A stretch of 64,000 bases of DNA. Origin: Paraburkholderia lacunae (GTDB lineage: Bacteria; Pseudomonadota; Gammaproteobacteria; Burkholderiales; Burkholderiaceae). The DNA lies in NCBI RefSeq assembly GCF_003353175.1, contig NZ_QHKS01000007.1, forward strand, positions 248,001 through 312,000, read 5' to 3'. Position numbers and translations under genes: made by a program. The notes below the pieces were generated by a model. The model did not search any database. It saw only the letters and a list, made by a program, of their open reading frames with translations, and was not told the DNA's origin. This document shows, in pieces, positions 48,301 to 58,579 of this stretch; the first letter of the stretch is position 1; every line of letters starts with the position of its first letter.

Positions 48301-49506
48301 TCACTGAACGGCGCGTTCCGTGCGACGAGCGCCGTCCGGCAGACGCGCGATGAATTCGGCAGCGGCGCGACGCGCGGCGGCGTCAGCTTCGATCACGTCT
48401 TCGAGCGCATGCGCGCTGCGGTTCGGCAACGCGTTGAGCACCGCGTCGACCACCTGGGCAATCGCCATGAAGCCGATCTGGCGCGCCAGGAACGCTTCAA
48501 CAGCGATTTCGTTTGCGGCATTCAAGGCCGCGCTCGCGACCCCGCCCTCGGCCAGCGCCTTCATGGCGAGAGCGAGACACGGAAAGCGCGTGTAGTCCGG
48601 CTTTTCGAACGAAAGTGACGCGACCTCCGCCAGATCGAGTTGCGCGACGCCCGAATCGACGCGATCCGGAAACGCCAGCGCGTGCGCGATCGGCGTGCGC
48701 ATGTCCGGGTTGCCGAGTTGCGCGAGCACCGAGCCGTCGGCGTACGACACCAGCGAGTGGATCACGCTCTGCGGATGAATCAGCACGTCGATACGCTCGC
48801 CCGGCAGGCCGAACAGCCAGTGCGCCTCGATCACTTCGAGGCCCTTGTTCATCATCGTGGCCGAGTCCACGGAAATCTTGCGGCCCATGACCCAGTTGGG
48901 ATGCTTGCAGGCCTCTTCCGGCGTGACGTCGACGAGCGTGGCCGGTTCGCGGGTGCGGAACGGGCCGCCCGAGGCGGTCAGGATGATCTTCGACACACCG
49001 CCATGCGCCGCGGCGTCGCGCGGCAGACATTGGAAAATCGCGTTGTGTTCGCTGTCCACCGGCAGCAGCACCGCGCTGTTGTCGCGCACCGCGTCCATGA
49101 AGATCGCCCCGGACATCACCAGCGCTTCCTTGTTGGCGAGCAGAATGCGCTTGCCGGCGCGCGCCGCGGCCAGACTCGGCGCAAGGCCCGCGGCGCCGAC
49201 GATCGCCGCCACCACCGTATCGCAACCGTCACTCTTCGACACGTCGACAAGCGCTTGCGGCCCGAACGTGACTTCGGTCTTGCAGCCGGCATTGCGCAGT
49301 TTCGCCGCGACGCGCGCGGCCGTATCGGCGTCGCCGACTACCGCGACTTCGGGGGCAAAGCGCAGGCATTGTTCGACGAGCTTGTCGCCGTTGCGATGCG
49401 CGGAGAGCGCATAGACCGAAAAGCGCTCGGGATGTCGCGCGACGACGTCGAGCGTACTGTCTCCAATCGAGCCCGTGGAACCGAGCAATGTCAGACGTTT
49501 TTGCAT
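48301..49506 (-). CDS. dxr: 1-deoxy-D-xylulose 5-phosphate reductoisomerase
   Basis: 401 residues. Second enzyme of the non-mevalonate isoprenoid pathway (NADPH, Mn2+ or Mg2+). NADPH-binding motif [19 protein letters not shown] at the N-terminus, [10 protein letters not shown], the substrate loop [10 protein letters not shown] and [20 protein letters not shown]. The ATG at 49506 gives the standard [13 protein letters not shown]; an upstream start adds 11 cysteine-rich residues. It supplies precursors for the undecaprenyl phosphate made by UppS in the same cluster. Confidence 0.97.
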   Translation of the reverse strand: MQKRLTLLGSTGSIGDSTLDVVARHPERFSVYALSAHRNGDKLVEQCLRFAPEVAVVGDADTAARVAAKLRNAGCKTEVTFGPQALVDVSKSDGCDTVVAAIVGAAGLAPSLAAARAGKRILLANKEALVMSGAIFMDAVRDNSAVLLPVDSEHNAIFQCLPRDAAAHGGVSKIILTASGGPFRTREPATLVDVTPEEACKHPNWVMGRKISVDSATMMNKGLEVIEAHWLFGLPGERIDVLIHPQSVIHSLVSYADGSVLAQLGNPDMRTPIAHALAFPDRVDSGVAQLDLAEVASLSFEKPDYTRFPCLALAMKALAEGGVASAALNAANEIAVEAFLARQIGFMAIAQVVDAVLNALPNRSAHALEDVIEADAAARRAAAEFIARLPDGARRTERAVQ

Positions 49507-49516
49507 ATCTCTTTCT

Positions 49517-50338
49517 CTAGCCGAGCAGCAGCATGGCAAGCGGCAGCACCGGCAATAATGCGTCGATGCGATCGAGCACGCCGCCGTGTCCCGGCAGCAG
49601 GCCGCTTGAATCCTTGACTCCGGCCTGGCGTTTCAACATCGATTCGAACAGGTCGCCCACCACGCTGAATGCCACCAGCGCGGTCAGTGCGAGCAGCGTG
49701 CGCACGGCGCCCAATTGCGCCAGCAGCGCAGAATACAGGGTCGGCTGGAACGCATGCAAAAAGACCACCGCCGCCGCGACGATCATGACCACCAGCCAGC
49801 CGCCGATCGCGCCCTCCCAGGTTTTACCCGGACTGATGGCGGGCGCCAGCTTGTGTTTTCCGAACGCTTTTCCTGAGAAGTATGCGCCGATATCGGCGAG
49901 CCATACCAACAGCAGCAGCGACAGCACGAACGGTACGCCCTTCATGCGCGCGGCGACGAGAGCATGCCAGCAGGCGGCGAATACCACAATGCCGGCAAGA
50001 AACAGAAAGGCGCGCCACGCGCCTTGCGCCAGCGCAGGCTTGCGCAGCAGCACGAACGGGCCGGCGATCACCCAGAAGATAGCGGCCGCCTGAAACAGCG
50101 GCCGCGGCTCTTCGACACCGCTGCCGAGGCGCGTGCTCGCGACCAGCGCTACCGCGGCAATCAGCGCGTAAACGACCGGGCCGGCGCCGCCGAGCTTCAG
50201 CAAACGGGCCCATTCCCACGCGGCGAACACGACGACGAATGCAATCAGCGCGCCGAACGCACCCACCGGCGCGAACAACGTGACCGGCAGAAACACCGCC
50301 AGCAGGATGATCGCCGTGATGACACGGGTTTTTAGCAT
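49517..50338 (-). CDS. cdsA: Phosphatidate cytidylyltransferase
   Basis: 273 residues with about eight membrane helices. Makes CDP-diacylglycerol for phospholipid synthesis. The family signature [19 protein letters not shown] and a C-terminal [31 protein letters not shown] region (metal-binding Asp residues; quoted only as a landmark from residue 225) are present. Its start overlaps the uppS stop by seven bases, so the two are translationally coupled. Confidence 0.95.
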   Translation of the reverse strand: MLKTRVITAIILLAVFLPVTLFAPVGAFGALIAFVVVFAAWEWARLLKLGGAGPVVYALIAAVALVASTRLGSGVEEPRPLFQAAAIFWVIAGPFVLLRKPALAQGAWRAFLFLAGIVVFAACWHALVAARMKGVPFVLSLLLLVWLADIGAYFSGKAFGKHKLAPAISPGKTWEGAIGGWLVVMIVAAAVVFLHAFQPTLYSALLAQLGAVRTLLALTALVAFSVVGDLFESMLKRQAGVKDSSGLLPGHGGVLDRIDALLPVLPLAMLLLG

Positions 50339-51114
50339 GGAAGCGAATCGACGTTCTGCGATTGCGGCTCGAGTTGAGCGCTGGTGCGGCCGAAGCGGCG
50401 CTCACGCTCCGCGTACGAAGCGATGGCGTGGCCGAGGGCGTCGGCGTCGAAATCCGGCCAGAAGGTGTCGGTGAAGTAGAACTCGGTGTACGCGAGTTGC
50501 CACAGCAGGAAGTTGCTGACGCGGTGCTCGCCGCCGGTACGGATGAAGAGATCCGGCTCGGGCGCATAGGCCATCGACAGATGTTCGGCGAACGATTCCT
50601 CGTTGACCTCGACGGCCTGCCCCGCCAGCGCCGATTGCTCGGCCAGCTTGCGGGTAGCCTGCATGATGTCCCAGCGGCCGCCGTAATTGGCGGCGATGGT
50701 CAGCGTGAGACGGGTATTGCGCGCGGTTTTGGTTTCCGCACGCTTGATCAGATCGCGGATGCGCGTGTCGAACTTCGACAGATCGCCGACTACCCGCAGA
50801 CGGATGCCGTTCGCGTGCAGCTTGCCGATTTCGCGTTCGAGCGCCGAGACGAACAGACGCATCAGGAACGACACTTCGTCGGTTGGACGGCGCCAGTTTT
50901 CCGAACTGAAAGCGAACAACGTCAGATATTCGACGCCCTGGCGTGCGCAAGCCTCGACGGCCGAGCGCACCGCGTCGACGCCGCGCGTATGGCCGGCCAC
51001 GCGCGGCAGGCGCCGCTGGGTCGCCCAACGGCCGTTGCCGTCCATGATGATCGCGATATGTCGCGGCACCGCTGCGACATCAGGCACGCGCACGGTTGAG
51101 CTGGTATAGGTCAT
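50332..51114 (-). CDS. uppS: Undecaprenyl (polyprenyl) diphosphate synthase
   Basis: 260 residues. Cis-prenyltransferase producing the lipid carrier for peptidoglycan and O-antigen. The catalytic Asp is in [20 protein letters not shown]; other landmarks are [13 protein letters not shown] and the C-terminal [20 protein letters not shown]. Complete. It is placed between frr and cdsA, the usual order in proteobacteria. Confidence 0.97.
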   Translation of the reverse strand: MTYTSSTVRVPDVAAVPRHIAIIMDGNGRWATQRRLPRVAGHTRGVDAVRSAVEACARQGVEYLTLFAFSSENWRRPTDEVSFLMRLFVSALEREIGKLHANGIRLRVVGDLSKFDTRIRDLIKRAETKTARNTRLTLTIAANYGGRWDIMQATRKLAEQSALAGQAVEVNEESFAEHLSMAYAPEPDLFIRTGGEHRVSNFLLWQLAYTEFYFTDTFWPDFDADALGHAIASYAERERRFGRTSAQLEPQSQNVDSLPC

Positions 51115-51178
51115 GGCCGTCGGGACAGTGACTGCAAAAAAAGAAGTGGAAACCCTGAAAGTGCTGAGCCAACCGGCC

Positions 51179-51739
51179 TCAGACCGTCATGATCTCGGCT
51201 TCTTTGGTCACCACGAGTTTGTCGATTTCAGCGACGAACTTGTCCGTCAGCTTCTGGACGTCGTCGCCTGCACGACGCTCGTCGTCTTCGGAAATTTCTT
51301 TGTCTTTCACGAGTTTTTTGAGTTGCTCGTTTGCGTCGCGGCGCAGGTTGCGCACGGCCACCTTCGCCGTTTCCGCTTCGCTCTTGACCACTTTGGTCAG
51401 TTCGCGGCGGCGCTCTTCGGTCAGCGCGGGCATCGGCACGCGGATCACGTCGCCCTGGGTGGCCGGATTCAGACCGAGGTCCGATTCACGGATCGCCTTT
51501 TCGACGACCTGGACCATCTTCTTTTCCCACGGCTGCACGCCGATCGTGCGTGCGTCGATCAGCGTCAGGTTCGCAACTTGCGAAATCGGCACCGGCGAAC
51601 CGTAGTAGTCGCACTGGATGTGATCGAGCAGGCCCGTGTGCGCACGGCCCGTACGGATCTTCGACAAATCGTTCTTGAACGCGTCGATCGAGCGCTGCAT
51701 CTTTTGTTCAGCGCCCTTCCTGATATCAGCCACAGACAT
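51179..51739 (-). CDS. frr: Ribosome recycling factor
   Basis: 186 residues. Separates post-termination ribosomes together with EF-G. Three-helix bundle plus beta domain: [60 protein letters not shown] and [20 protein letters not shown]. Complete; GGTTT-rich leader with GGAGG upstream of the ATG. Confidence 0.97.
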
Positions 51740-51839
51740 TTTTAAACCTCCGAACCTTCAAAACGGAGCGAGCCGGCCAGCGCGCGCGAAAGGCGACGGC
51801 CAGGGCCCGCGTCAAAGCCCACGTTATGTGAACGAGAGT

Positions 51840-52553
51840 TTACACGTGGACGAGGGTGCCCTCGTCCTCACCTTGTACGATGCGCTTGAGCGCGCCCGGC
51901 TTGACGATCGAAAACACCCGGATCGGCAGCTTCTGGTCGCGGCACAGCGCGAACGCCGTAGCGTCCATCACCTGCAGATTGCGGCCGATCGCTTCGTCGA
52001 AGCTGATCGTCGTGTAACGGGTCGCGCTCGGGTCCTTCTTGGGGTCGGCCGAATAGACGCCGTCCACCTTGGTGGCTTTTAGCACGACTTCCGCGCCGAT
52101 TTCCGAGCCGCGCAGCGCAGCAGCCGTGTCTGTCGTAAAGAACGGGTTGCCGGTACCGGCCGCGAAAATCACGACCTTGCCTTCCTCGAGCTGGCGAATC
52201 GCACGCGGGCGGATGTACGGCTCAACCACCTGGTCCATACGCAGCGCGGATTGCACACGCGCTTCAATACCGGCGTGGCGCATTGCGTCCTGCAGCGCCA
52301 GCGCGTTCATCATGGTGGCCAACATACCCATGTAGTCGGCCGTGGCGCGGTCCATGCCGGCCGCGCCGCCCGCGACGCCGCGGAAAATATTGCCGCCGCC
52401 GATCACCACGGCCAACTGCGTACCGAGCCGAACCACTTCGGCCACGTCCGCCACCATTCGTTCGATGGTCGCACGATTGATGCCGAAGGCATCGTCGCCC
52501 ATCAGAGCTTCGCCGGAGAGTTTGAGCAGGACGCGTTTATAGGCAATGGGCAT
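51840..52553 (-). CDS. pyrH: Uridylate kinase
   Basis: 237 residues. Phosphorylates UMP to UDP; amino-acid-kinase fold. Landmarks are [51 protein letters not shown] and [15 protein letters not shown]. The ATG at 52553 gives the family-standard [14 protein letters not shown]; the longer frame upstream is not coding. It lies between tsf and frr. Confidence 0.97.
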   Translation of the reverse strand: MPIAYKRVLLKLSGEALMGDDAFGINRATIERMVADVAEVVRLGTQLAVVIGGGNIFRGVAGGAAGMDRATADYMGMLATMMNALALQDAMRHAGIEARVQSALRMDQVVEPYIRPRAIRQLEEGKVVIFAAGTGNPFFTTDTAAALRGSEIGAEVVLKATKVDGVYSADPKKDPSATRYTTISFDEAIGRNLQVMDATAFALCRDQKLPIRVFSIVKPGALKRIVQGEDEGTLVHV

Positions 52554-52774
52554 AGAGATATCCAGATCGCGCAGAACAGGGCAACAACAAGGGACTAATG
52601 TAGGGGTGAAATGCTGATTCGGGCAAGCGCCGCCAAATTCACGAACCCCAAGGTTCGCCAGCGGCGGCTGCGCGGCGAGGGTCAACCCGCGCGCAGCCTT
52701 GCGGCGCTACCGACCGCGGCAAAGTCTTGCTCCGCCGCGGGTCCAACGGTACTGCGGTAAAGCTTACGCGAGAC

Positions 52775-53656
52775 TTATTGTTGCTTTGCAGCAGCGACTT
52801 GAGCGGCCACTTCAGCTGCGAAGTCGTCCTGCTTCTTCTCGATGCCTTCGCCGACCACGAACAACGCGAACTTCTGCACGCTCGAGTTGCCGGCCTTCAG
52901 CATCTGTTCGATCGTCTGCTTGTCGTTCTTAACGAACGTCTGATTCAGCAGCGACACTTCCTTCAGGTACTTCTGCACGCTGCCGTCGACCATCTTGGCG
53001 ACGATTTCAGCCGGCTTGCCCGATTCGGCGGCCTTCTGTTCAGCGATGCTGCGCTCCTTGGCGATCAGATCCGCCGGCACGTCGTCCGACGACAGCGACA
53101 CCGGCTTCATTGCCGCGATGTGCATTGCGACATCTTTGCCGACCTGCTCGTCCGCGCCGGTGTACTCGACCAGCACGCCGATACGCGTACCGTGCAGGTA
53201 CGCTGCCAGCTTGTTCGAGGTTTCGAAACGCTCGAAACGGCGGATCGACAGGTTTTCGCCGATCTTGCCGACCAGCGCCAGACGCACTGCGTCGACCGTC
53301 GAGCCGTCCAGCGGCAGCGCCGACAGGGCAGCGACGTCAGCCGGGTTTTGCGTAGCGACCAACTCAGCGATCTGCTTCGAGAAAGCCAGGAAGTCGTCGT
53401 TCTTCGAAACGAAGTCGGTTTCGCAGTTCAGTTCGACCAGCGAACCAGCGTTGCCGCCGATGAACGATGCAACCACGCCTTCAGCCGTCACGCGCGACGC
53501 TGCCTTGCTGGCCTTGTTGCCCAGCTTCACGCGCAGCAGTTCTTCAGCACGCGCCATGTCGCCTTCGGCTTCCGTCAGCGCCTTCTTGCATTCCATCATC
53601 GGCGCGTCGGTCTTCGCGCGCAGTTCTGCAACCATGCTTGCGGTAATTGCCGCCAT
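52775..53656 (-). CDS. tsf: Elongation factor Ts
   Basis: 293 residues. Nucleotide exchange factor for EF-Tu. N-terminal UBA-like domain with the signature [20 protein letters not shown]; core [14 protein letters not shown] (conserved) and a C-terminal [24 protein letters not shown] precedes two adjacent ATGs; the second (53656) has better spacing. It follows rpsB after a terminator-like hairpin that may lower its expression relative to S2. Confidence 0.97.
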   Translation of the reverse strand: MAAITASMVAELRAKTDAPMMECKKALTEAEGDMARAEELLRVKLGNKASKAASRVTAEGVVASFIGGNAGSLVELNCETDFVSKNDDFLAFSKQIAELVATQNPADVAALSALPLDGSTVDAVRLALVGKIGENLSIRRFERFETSNKLAAYLHGTRIGVLVEYTGADEQVGKDVAMHIAAMKPVSLSSDDVPADLIAKERSIAEQKAAESGKPAEIVAKMVDGSVQKYLKEVSLLNQTFVKNDKQTIEQMLKAGNSSVQKFALFVVGEGIEKKQDDFAAEVAAQVAAAKQQ

Positions 53657-53796
53657 CATTTGCTCCTTGAGTTCCGTCTGTCACACGCCGCCCGGACTTC
53701 GATACCGGCGGCAAGAATTCGTTTCAGCGTTGTGCGTATTTTTTACAAACAACGTTTCGGGCACCGTTTTCGACGCCCCGCTACAATGTCGCGGCT

Positions 53797-53831
53797 TAAA
53801 AAAAGGGGGCCTGTAGAAAGCCCCCTTTTTT
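53797..53831 (-). terminator. Attenuator or terminator between rpsB and tsf
   Basis: AAAAAAAGGGGGC and GCCCCCTTTTTT form a GC-rich stem with an eight-base loop, flanked by A and T runs. As tsf lies downstream on the same strand, it probably reduces readthrough from rpsB rather than ending the operon completely. Confidence 0.8.
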
Positions 53832-53849
53832 GCCGGACACGGGGTGGCT

Positions 53850-54602
53850 TTACGCTTCCCCGTTGACCTCGACGAACTCGTCGCCATCACCGCCACGGGC
53901 AGCTTGCACCACTTCGTTGACCGCGTTCGCACGGCCTTCCAGGATCGCGTCAGCCACGCCGGCCGCGTACAGAGCGACAGCCTTGCTGGCGTCGTCGTTA
54001 CCCGGGATCACGTAGTCCACGCCTTCCGGCGAGTGGTTCGTATCGACCACGGCGATGACCGGCACACCGAGCTTGTTCGCTTCGGTGACGGCAATCTTGT
54101 GGTAGCCGACGTCGACCACGAAGATCGCGTCCGGAATACCGCCCATGTCCTTCACGCCGCCGATCGACTTTTGCAGCTTGAGCATTTCGCGTTCGAACAG
54201 CAGCGCTTCTTTCTTGCTCATGCGTTCGGTTTCGCCGGCTTCCAGCGCTGCTTCCATGTCCTTCAGGCGCTTGATCGAAACCTTCAGCGTCTTGAAGTTG
54301 GTCAGCATGCCGCCGAGCCAGCGTGCGTTGACATACGGCATGCCAGCGCGTTGCGCCTCTTCAGCGATCGTGTCGCGCGATTGACGCTTCGTGCCGACGA
54401 ACAGGATCGTGCCGCGGTTCGCCGCCAGTTGACGCGCGTACTTCAGCGCGTCGTTGTACATCGGCAGCGTCTTTTCGAGGTTGATGATGTGAATCTTGTT
54501 GCGATGACCGAAAATGAAGGGAGCCATCTTCGGGTTCCAGAAGCGCGTTTGGTGACCGAAGTGGACACCGGCTTCCAGCATTTGACGCATGGTAACTGCC
54601 AT
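53850..54602 (-). CDS. rpsB: 30S ribosomal protein S2
   Basis: 250 residues. Core ribosomal protein. Landmarks are [73 protein letters not shown] and the [20 protein letters not shown] region. Complete, with a typical acidic C-terminal tail. It is first in the large cluster; a strong promoter lies about 260 bases upstream. Confidence 0.98.
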   Translation of the reverse strand: MAVTMRQMLEAGVHFGHQTRFWNPKMAPFIFGHRNKIHIINLEKTLPMYNDALKYARQLAANRGTILFVGTKRQSRDTIAEEAQRAGMPYVNARWLGGMLTNFKTLKVSIKRLKDMEAALEAGETERMSKKEALLFEREMLKLQKSIGGVKDMGGIPDAIFVVDVGYHKIAVTEANKLGVPVIAVVDTNHSPEGVDYVIPGNDDASKAVALYAAGVADAILEGRANAVNEVVQAARGGDGDEFVEVNGEA

Positions 54603-54741
54603 GAAATTCTCCGCGAGGGTTGGGCCTTAAGCCGGCTGCCGTATCGGCCGCGCCCGCCTTTTCTGGCTGAGCGCAACGGACACCCTGGGTGCGCCGGCTT
54701 GCGAGTCTGCTGCCTTGAGTCTGCTGCCTTGTTACTACTCA

Positions 54742-54770
54742 CTCATGGCGCAGGCAGCTAGCGCCATGAG
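54742..54770 (-). promoter_or_regulatory. Hairpin in the rpsB leader, candidate S2 autoregulatory element
   Basis: CTCATGGCGC (54742-54751) pairs perfectly with GCGCCATGAG (54761-54770) around a nine-base loop within the rpsB leader. Autoregulation of rpsB by S2 through its leader is known in other proteobacteria; whether this hairpin is that element is inference. Confidence 0.4.
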
Positions 54771-54859
54771 CGGCCTCCCCTTCTTCTCTCACCACGTGGG
54801 CCGCGGCTATATGCATAATAAATACGCACAAACGAGAACAAAGATCGACTTAGCCAGAG

Positions 54860-54889
54860 ATTATAGCACGCGACTATCGGCCGGCTCAA
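54860..54889 (-). promoter_or_regulatory. Promoter of the rpsB-tsf cluster
   Basis: On the minus strand TTGAGC (rc of 54884-54889) and TATAAT (rc of 54860-54865) are separated by 18 bases, with TGC directly before the -10 giving an extended -10 (TGnTATAAT). A near-consensus housekeeping promoter. Confidence 0.75.
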
Positions 54890-55152
54890 CCCGCACGGTA
54901 GCTCCTGTTTGCCGCAGACGGGTTGCACCTGTCTTTTTGCGACCGGCTTTGAACCAGCGCGCAACAGGCGCCGACGCGACTGAAGGCCAGCTTCGATCCA
55001 CGTCCGCAAAAACCAGCCTTGCAACCGCCTTCAAAATGCCCGAAACACGCCGGGAACACGGCCGCAAAGCGCGCCGGCCCTATCGCAAAAGCCTGCGGCG
55101 GCCTGAATATGGTGCGATAATCCCCGAATAAATCGCATTTCAGGCCCGACTC

Positions 55153-55962
55153 ATGGCTATTACGCTCAAAAACGAACACGATATCGCGCAAATGCGCGTC
55201 GCCTGCAAGCTCGCAAGCGAGTTGCTCGACTACATTACGCCGTTCGTCACCGCCGGCATTACCACTGGCGAACTCGACCGGCTGTGCCACGAATACATGG
55301 TCAAGGTACAGGGCACGGTTCCGGCTCCGCTGAATTACCAGCCGCCCGGCTATCCACCCTATCCGAAAGCCACCTGCATCTCGGTCAACGACGTGATCTG
55401 CCACGGCATTCCGGGCGACAAGACGCTGAAGAACGGCGACGCGCTGAATATCGACGTCACCGTAATCAAGGAAGGCTATTTCGGCGACACGAGCCGGATG
55501 TTCATCGTCGGAGAAGGGTCGATTCTGGCGAAACGCCTTGTGCAAACCACTTACGAATGCATGTGGCTCGGCATCGATCAGGTGCGCGCTGGCGCCCATC
55601 TGGGCGACATCGGGTACGCGATCCAGAAGCATGCCGAAGCGCAGGGCTACAGCGTGGTGCGCGAATACTGCGGCCACGGCATCGGCACGGTGTTCCACGA
55701 AGATCCGCAGATTCTGCACTACGGCCGCCCGGGCACTGGGCTCGAATTGCAGGCGGGCATGATTTTCACGATCGAGCCGATGATCAACGCCGGCCGTCGT
55801 GAGATCCGTACCATGCCGGACCAATGGACCGTCAAGACCAAGGACCGCAGCCTGTCGGCGCAGTGGGAGCACACCGTGCTCGTCACCGAAACCGGCTATG
55901 ACGTGCTGACCGTCTCCGCCGGCACGCCTGCGCGCCCGCCGGTCGTGGCCGCCACCGCCTGA
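55153..55962 (+). CDS. map: Type I methionine aminopeptidase
   Basis: 269 residues. Removes the initiator Met from new proteins; two metal ions. Metal ligands are visible as Asp in LNIDVTVI and GDTSRMF, His in [12 protein letters not shown], Glu in TIEPMIN and Glu in [10 protein letters not shown]. The catalytic His is in [14 protein letters not shown]. Complete. It is divergent from rpsB and 31 bases upstream of glnD. Confidence 0.97.
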   Translation: MAITLKNEHDIAQMRVACKLASELLDYITPFVTAGITTGELDRLCHEYMVKVQGTVPAPLNYQPPGYPPYPKATCISVNDVICHGIPGDKTLKNGDALNIDVTVIKEGYFGDTSRMFIVGEGSILAKRLVQTTYECMWLGIDQVRAGAHLGDIGYAIQKHAEAQGYSVVREYCGHGIGTVFHEDPQILHYGRPGTGLELQAGMIFTIEPMINAGRREIRTMPDQWTVKTKDRSLSAQWEHTVLVTETGYDVLTVSAGTPARPPVVAATA

Positions 55963-55993
55963 GCGCTTTCCGCCCCCACTCGCCCGCCTGCCA

Positions 55994-58573
55994 ATGAGTA
56001 GTGTTCCTGTCGTCGCCCAATCCCATGCCACGTCGCTCAAGGCGGACTACAAAGTGGCCAAAGCCCAGTTGCTGGAACGCTTCAAGACGGCTACCAACGT
56101 CGATGCGCTGATGGCCGCCCTCGCGCGCGCCACCGACGACTCGCTGCGGGCCGCCTGGAACACCTGCGAACTGCCGTCCGAGCTGGCGCTGCTGGCCGTG
56201 GGCGGCTATGGACGAGGCGAGCTCGCGCCGCACTCGGACATCGATATCCTGGTCCTGCTGCCGGACGCGCCGATCGCCCATCTGGAAGCGCGCATCGAAC
56301 GCTTCATCAGCCTCGCGTGGGATCTGGGGCTGGAACTCGGCAGCAGCGTGCGCAGCGTGTCGCAGTGTCTGGAAGAGGCCGCCAACGACGTCACCGTACG
56401 CACTTCGCTCCTCGAAGCGCGGCGCGTCACCGGCAGCACCCTGCTATTCGACGATTTCGCGCGGCGTTACCGCGAAGCGCTCGATCCGCGCGCATTTTTT
56501 CAGGCGAAAGTGCTGGAAATGCGCCAACGGCACGCCAAGTTTCAGGACACGCCGTATGCGCTCGAGCCGAACATCAAGGAAAGCCCGGGCGGCCTGCGCG
56601 ATCTGCAACTGATTCTGTGGATCACCCAGGCGGCCGGCTTCGGCAGCAGCTGGCGCGAACTCGAGGCACGCGGCCTGATTACCGAACGCGAAGCGCGTGA
56701 ACTGCGCCGCAACGAAGGCTTCCTGAAAGCGCTTCGCGCCCGCTTGCATGTGATTGCGGGCCGTCGTCAGGACATTCTGGTATTCGACCTGCAAACCCCG
56801 GTGGCAGAGAGCTTCGGCTACAAGCCGACCGCCACCAAGCGCGCCAGCGAACAGCTGATGCGCCGCTATTACTGGTCGGCCAAGGCCGTCACGCAGCTCG
56901 CGACGATCCTGATCCAGAACATCGAAGCGCAACTCTTCCCCAGCACGAGCGGCATTACGCGCGTGCTGTCCGACCGCTTCGTCGAGAAGCAAGGCATGCT
57001 TGAAATCGCCAGCGACGACGTGTTCGAACGCGAACCGAACGCGATTCTCGAGGCCTTCCTGCTGTACGAGCAGACGCCGGGCGTGAAAGGCTTGTCCGCG
57101 CGCACACTGCGCGCGATCTACAACGCCCGCGACATAATGGATCAGCACTGGCGGCGCGACCCGGAAAACCGGCGCCTCTTCATGGGCATCCTGAAGCAGC
57201 CGGCCGGCATCACGCACGCGCTGCGGCTGATGAACCAGACCAGCGTGCTTGGGCGCTATCTGCTGAATTTCCGGCGCATCGTCGGACAGATGCAACACGA
57301 CCTGTATCACGTCTACACGGTCGATCAGCACATCCTGATGGTGCTGCGCAACCTGCGCCGTTTCGCGGTGGCCGAGCACGCGCACGAATATCCGTTCTGC
57401 AGCCAGCTGATCGCCAATTTCGACCAGCCGTGGGTGCTGTACGTGGCGGCGCTGTTTCACGACATCGCCAAGGGCCGCGGCGGTGACCATTCGGTGCTCG
57501 GCATGGCCGACGCGCGGCGCTTTTGCCGCAGCCACGGTATCGAGGGCGACGACGGCGAACTGGTCGTCTGGCTGGTCCAGCAGCATCTGACCATGAGCCA
57601 GGTCGCGCAGAAGCAGGACACGAGCGACCCTGAGGTGATCAAGCAGTTTGCCGAACTGGTCGGCACTGAACGGCGTCTGACGGCACTTTACCTGCTGACC
57701 GTCGCCGACATTCGCGGCACCAGCCCGAAAGTCTGGAATACGTGGAAGGCCAAGCTGCTCGAAGACCTGTATCGCTCGACGCTGGCGGTGCTCGGCGGCG
57801 CGCGGCCTGACGCGCATTCGGAACTGAAGTCGCGTCAGGAAGAGGCGCTTGCGCTGCTGCGCCTCGAAACCGTGCCGGAAGGCGCACAAAAGGCACTATG
57901 GGACAAGCTGGATATTGGCTACTTCCTGCGCCACGACGCGGCGGATATCGCGTGGCAGACACGCGTGCTGTCCCGTCACGTCGAAACGCCGACCCCGATC
58001 GTGCGCGCCCGGCCCGCGCCGATCGGCGAGGCGCTCCAGGTGCTGGTTTACGTGAAGGACCAGCCCGAGCTGTTCGCCGCCATTTGCGCGTATTTCGACC
58101 GCAACGGCCTGTCGGTGCTCGATGCGCGGGTCAGCACGACCCGTCACGGGTACGCGCTCGATAATTTCCTCGTCGCGCATACCGAAGAAGACGTGCATTA
58201 TCGCGATATTGCCAATCTGGTCGAACAGGAACTGACCGCACGCCTGGCGGGCGACGGCACACTGCTGCCGGGACCGTCGAAAGGCCGTCTGTCGAGGCTG
58301 TCGCGGACCTTCCCTGTCACGCCGCGTGTCGATCTTCGGGCCGACGAGCGCGGCCAATACTACATCCTGTCCGTGTCGGCCAACGACCGGCCAGGCCTTC
58401 TTTATTCGATCGCGCGCGTGCTGGCCGAGCATCGGGTCGGCGTCTCCTCGGCGCGGATCAATACGCTCGGCGAACGCGTCGAAGACGTGTTCCTGCTGGA
58501 TGGACACGATCTGTCGGACAACCGCCTGCAAATTCAGGTCGAGACCGAACTGCTGCGCGCGATCGCAGTGTGA
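55994..58573 (+). CDS. glnD: Bifunctional uridylyltransferase/uridylyl-removing enzyme
   Basis: 859 residues. Senses glutamine and adds or removes UMP on PII proteins, controlling nitrogen metabolism. The nucleotidyltransferase motif [20 protein letters not shown] is near residue 70; the HD domain has [19 protein letters not shown] (about residue 490) for de-uridylylation; two C-terminal ACT domains (near [20 protein letters not shown] and [20 protein letters not shown]) sense glutamine. Complete. Six bases separate it from rluB. Confidence 0.97.
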   Translation: MSSVPVVAQSHATSLKADYKVAKAQLLERFKTATNVDALMAALARATDDSLRAAWNTCELPSELALLAVGGYGRGELAPHSDIDILVLLPDAPIAHLEARIERFISLAWDLGLELGSSVRSVSQCLEEAANDVTVRTSLLEARRVTGSTLLFDDFARRYREALDPRAFFQAKVLEMRQRHAKFQDTPYALEPNIKESPGGLRDLQLILWITQAAGFGSSWRELEARGLITEREARELRRNEGFLKALRARLHVIAGRRQDILVFDLQTPVAESFGYKPTATKRASEQLMRRYYWSAKAVTQLATILIQNIEAQLFPSTSGITRVLSDRFVEKQGMLEIASDDVFEREPNAILEAFLLYEQTPGVKGLSARTLRAIYNARDIMDQHWRRDPENRRLFMGILKQPAGITHALRLMNQTSVLGRYLLNFRRIVGQMQHDLYHVYTVDQHILMVLRNLRRFAVAEHAHEYPFCSQLIANFDQPWVLYVAALFHDIAKGRGGDHSVLGMADARRFCRSHGIEGDDGELVVWLVQQHLTMSQVAQKQDTSDPEVIKQFAELVGTERRLTALYLLTVADIRGTSPKVWNTWKAKLLEDLYRSTLAVLGGARPDAHSELKSRQEEALALLRLETVPEGAQKALWDKLDIGYFLRHDAADIAWQTRVLSRHVETPTPIVRARPAPIGEALQVLVYVKDQPELFAAICAYFDRNGLSVLDARVSTTRHGYALDNFLVAHTEEDVHYRDIANLVEQELTARLAGDGTLLPGPSKGRLSRLSRTFPVTPRVDLRADERGQYYILSVSANDRPGLLYSIARVLAEHRVGVSSARINTLGERVEDVFLLDGHDLSDNRLQIQVETELLRAIAV

Positions 58574-58579
58574 GATTTC

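Larger units (their letters stand above)
54603..55152. other. Divergent rpsB/map control region with long rpsB leader
   Basis: Contains the rpsB promoter (54860-54889) and the leader hairpin (54742-54770). The rpsB leader would be about 250 bases long. No protein gene is supported here. Confidence 0.6.
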
